A DNA stretch of 7,373 bases from an uncultured Selenomonadales bacterium (GTDB taxonomy: Bacteria; Bacillota; Negativicutes; Selenomonadales; Selenomonadaceae). The stretch is from the NCBI GenBank assembly GCA_937915725.1, contig CALGGV010000085.1, positions 1-7,373 of the forward strand, in the 5' to 3' direction. The position numbers and the translations under genes are program-made. Each line of letters opens with the position of its first letter. Position 1 is the first letter of the stretch. Below are positions 5,662 to 7,373 of the stretch, piece after piece. A model generated the notes under the pieces. The model did no database searches. It was not told where the DNA came from and saw only the letters and a list, made by a program, of their open reading frames with translations.

Positions 5662-7143
5662 TTAAGCTTTATTAAATTTATCTTTGCTTTGTTTGCAACG
5701 CGGGCATTTCCAATCGTCGGGTAAATCTTCAAACTTTACGCCGCCATTTTCTGCAGGATCGTAAACGTAGCCGCAAATTGAACAAACATATTTGCCGGTT
5801 GCCGCCTTTGCAACAATTTCTTTTGGCGGAATAGTTTCAGGCGGATTATCTAAATCGCAAATTTTTTTAGCCTCAAGATTTTCATAGCCTAGCGGCGTAT
5901 GTGTGGAGCAGTAAACAGTTTTATTGTTGCGAATAAATTCACGAACTCTATTTAAAGTTTCACGCGCCGCCGGTAAATCTTCAAAGACAACCGACAATTT
6001 ATTTTGATAAAGTGCCTCGTCGGTGTAGGTTACGTCGCCGTGAATCAGATAATTTAAATCGCTGTCCTCAACAATTACAATGCTGTTGCCTTTTGTATGC
6101 CCGACTGCTTGAATGTAATAAATTCCTTCAGCAATTTTTTGACAGGCGGGAAAATTTTTATACGCGCCGTCAGTAAAATCTACAGGAATAATATTTTCGC
6201 CGGTAAGTTTCATTGACTCGGCGTCAGGTCTGCCGATATAAATTTTGGCGTTAGGGAAACTGCGCAATTCGCCGGTATGATCTTCGTGCTTGTGCGTTAC
6301 AAGAATTTTTGTAACTTGTTCCGGCTTGTAGCCTAAGTCTTTCAGTGCGTCAACATAATTTTTAATTTTCGTACCTAGAAAAATTTGAGTCTTTTCGTCA
6401 AAAGTTGGATAAGGATATTCATTGGGTAAACCCGTATCAACCAAAATAACTTCTTCGCCCGTGTCGATAACGAAGTTTTGCAGGCAGGAGCGATATTTAA
6501 TTTTGGCGTCAAATTTTTCTGCGCCGTCTTCGCCGCCCATTGCAAATGGTTGAGTCATAAAACCGTTTTCAGCAAATTTCACGGCTTTAACTTGAATTTT
6601 AGATTTTTCCTTGAAAACAGATTTCGGTTGCCCGCAAAGTGGACAAGTCCAATTATCAGGTTCAGAATCAATATCGCCAACATATTCATAGCCGCAAACG
6701 GGGCAAACATAAACTTTTTTACCGGCAGTTTCGACTTTTGGCGGATTGTACTTTTTGAAAATTTCTTCAATGACAACGCCGTGATGTCCTTCCTGTTTGG
6801 CGAAAATTTCCATTTCGTCAGCCGCCTCGTTAAATCCTGCGGCGCGTACTTTGTCGGCAAGTGCTTTAATTTGCATTTCGCCCGCAATTTCGGCTTTTTT
6901 GACAGTTTCAAGCAACGCCCAAAAATCTTTCGGATATTTGCCATTTAAAGTGGCGTAAAATCCCGCGTGTACCGCCTCTTGATTAGCGGAATTTATCAAA
7001 GTTTCTGCAACGTCGTCAAGTCCTTGTTCCTTCGCCAAACGTGCAAGCGCGTAATACATCATTACGCCGTTAGCCTCAGCCTGCGCGAGTGCCGCAACAG
7101 ATTTTTCAAGCGGCGTGCCTTTCGTTAATCCGTGTAAACTCAT
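5662..7143 (-). CDS. Rubrerythrin / rubredoxin / metallo-beta-lactamase-fold / rubredoxin fusion protein
   Basis: A 493-residue cytoplasmic protein, probably for peroxide or oxygen stress. Residues 1-130 are a rubrerythrin-like four-helix domain with candidate diiron ligands E23, E56, H59, E89, E118 and H121. Residues 143-178 are a rubredoxin-like iron site (C147, C150, C167, C170). Residues about 185-430 are a metallo-beta-lactamase fold: HxHxDH (H284, H286, D288, H289), then H349, D370 and H415. Residues 451-490 are a second rubredoxin (C454, C457, C480, C483) with a shorter loop than usual. No flavodoxin domain is present. The second metal ligand is His, where flavodiiron proteins have Glu, so a flavodiiron-type oxygen reductase is not supported. 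ATG at 7143 is chosen for its AGGAG; a longer TTG start at 7200 would translate the heptamer repeat. Electron relay between modules is inference. Confidence 0.88.
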   Translation of the reverse strand: MSLHGLTKGTPLEKSVAALAQAEANGVMMYYALARLAKEQGLDDVAETLINSANQEAVHAGFYATLNGKYPKDFWALLETVKKAEIAGEMQIKALADKVRAAGFNEAADEMEIFAKQEGHHGVVIEEIFKKYNPPKVETAGKKVYVCPVCGYEYVGDIDSEPDNWTCPLCGQPKSVFKEKSKIQVKAVKFAENGFMTQPFAMGGEDGAEKFDAKIKYRSCLQNFVIDTGEEVILVDTGLPNEYPYPTFDEKTQIFLGTKIKNYVDALKDLGYKPEQVTKILVTHKHEDHTGELRSFPNAKIYIGRPDAESMKLTGENIIPVDFTDGAYKNFPACQKIAEGIYYIQAVGHTKGNSIVIVEDSDLNYLIHGDVTYTDEALYQNKLSVVFEDLPAARETLNRVREFIRNNKTVYCSTHTPLGYENLEAKKICDLDNPPETIPPKEIVAKAATGKYVCSICGYVYDPAENGGVKFEDLPDDWKCPRCKQSKDKFNKA

Positions 7144-7151
7144 TTTTACTT

Positions 7152-7157
7152 CTCCTA
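7152..7157 (-). promoter_or_regulatory. Ribosome binding site of the rubrerythrin fusion gene
   Basis: TAGGAG on the minus strand, 8 nt before the ATG at 7143. It decides the start against the upstream TTG at 7200. A TATAAA hexamer at 7168-7173 (minus) could be a -10 element, but no -35 box sits at a normal distance. Confidence 0.75.
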
Positions 7158-7173
7158 AAAAGTATTTTTTATA

Positions 7174-7255
7174 AGGCAGTAGGCAATAGCCATTAGGCAA
7201 GAGGGAATTGAAAATTTTGTAATCCCTACTGCCTCTTGCCTTTTGCCTTTTGCCT
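7174..7255. repeat. Inverted pair of AGGCAWW heptamer arrays (potential hairpin)
   Basis: The left arm (7174-7206, plus) has four heptamer units plus AGGGA. The right arm (7223-7255, read on the minus strand) also has four units plus AGGGA. Both arms are 33 nt, separated by 16 nt of AT-rich sequence. Paired end to end they match at 25 of 33 positions, with all five innermost pairs intact. The right arm starts immediately after the bacterioferritin-like TAA stop. In a transcript running into the rubrerythrin fusion gene this would form an imperfect stem-loop with no clear T tract after it. Confidence 0.85.
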
Positions 7256-7373
7256 TTAAATCTGTTTAGCTAACCAATTTTGTTTGCCAATAAGCTGAAT
7301 CAATTCAAGTTGCTGTTCAGTTTCATACATATCTTTTTCTTCGTCTTTGTAGTATTCGCTCAAAATTGCAAAA
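7256..7373 (-). CDS. bfr: Bacterioferritin-like protein, C-terminal fragment (5' partial)
   Basis: Only the last 38 codons are in the window; the gene runs off the right edge. The sequence has the shape of the final ferroxidase helix and tail of bacterioferritin: KDEEKDMYETEQQLELI (9-25), followed by IGKQNWLAKQI (28-38). It compares with the D/EEEHIDxLETQLDLIxxIGxxNYL pattern known in that family. The His of the usual EExH motif is replaced by Met here if that alignment is right. Bacterioferritins store iron and oxidise Fe(II) with oxygen or peroxide, which suits the rubrerythrin-fusion neighbour 112 bp downstream on the same strand. Other ferritin-like families remain possible because so little is visible. 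Confidence 0.65.
   Translation of the reverse strand, partial: FAILSEYYKDEEKDMYETEQQLELIQLIGKQNWLAKQI

Noticed and set aside
6478..6948. Open frames on both strands within the rubrerythrin fusion gene (plus 6478-6948, minus 6579-6944).
   Set aside because: They are out-of-frame shadows of a gene with clear domain motifs, and neither has recognisable protein features.
7168..7173. Promoter for the rubrerythrin fusion based on TATAAA.
   Set aside because: No -35-like hexamer is found 16-18 bp upstream. The TTGCCT hexamers in the repeat are at the wrong spacing.
7144..7200. Extension of the rubrerythrin fusion to a TTG at 7200, giving 512 residues.
   Set aside because: The extra 19 residues are translated from the heptamer repeat, and a strong AGGAG sits at the right distance from the ATG at 7143.

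Overview
The window looks like chromosomal DNA from an AT-rich anaerobic member of the Bacillota, possibly a Negativicutes or Selenomonadales relative. The grounds are an AddAB-type rather than RecBCD recombination nuclease, a rubrerythrin/rubredoxin/bacterioferritin-type stress cluster, and frequent TTG and GTG starts behind purine-rich ribosome binding sites. Placement below phylum is a guess.

Left half, plus strand (1-4486): the 3' three quarters of addB (iron-sulfur nuclease subunit of AddAB), then a 196-residue acidic coiled-coil protein of unknown function, then a secreted S11-family D-alanyl-D-alanine carboxypeptidase. The last two are 21 bp apart and probably co-transcribed. A heptanucleotide tandem repeat (AGGCAWW) runs over the 3' end of addB and supplies its last codons and stop.

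Middle, minus strand (4481-5645): two tandem copies of a BrnT/BrnA-type toxin-antitoxin cassette, each about 560 bp. Three copies of the same terminator-like palindrome sit before, between and after them. The boundary regions and the first 79 toxin codons are almost identical between copies, while the toxin C-termini and most of each antitoxin have diverged. Both antitoxins are short and lack the ribbon-helix-helix DNA-binding domain usual in BrnA. The array lies between the convergent carboxypeptidase and rubrerythrin-fusion genes.

Right part, minus strand (5662-7373): a 493-residue fusion of a rubrerythrin-like diiron domain, a rubredoxin-like domain, a metallo-beta-lactamase-fold domain and a second rubredoxin. 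Upstream of it is the C-terminal end of a bacterioferritin-like gene cut by the window edge. Between them lies a second AGGCAWW locus arranged as two inverted arms that could fold into a long imperfect hairpin. The bacterioferritin-like and fusion proteins plausibly act together in iron storage and oxygen or peroxide defence.

The most notable items are the four-module redox fusion, the mosaic tandem toxin-antitoxin array with its repeated boundary palindrome, and the heptamer repeat family that sits exactly at gene ends. No gene-free stretch exceeds 300 bases; the longest is the 112-bp gap holding the inverted heptamer arms.
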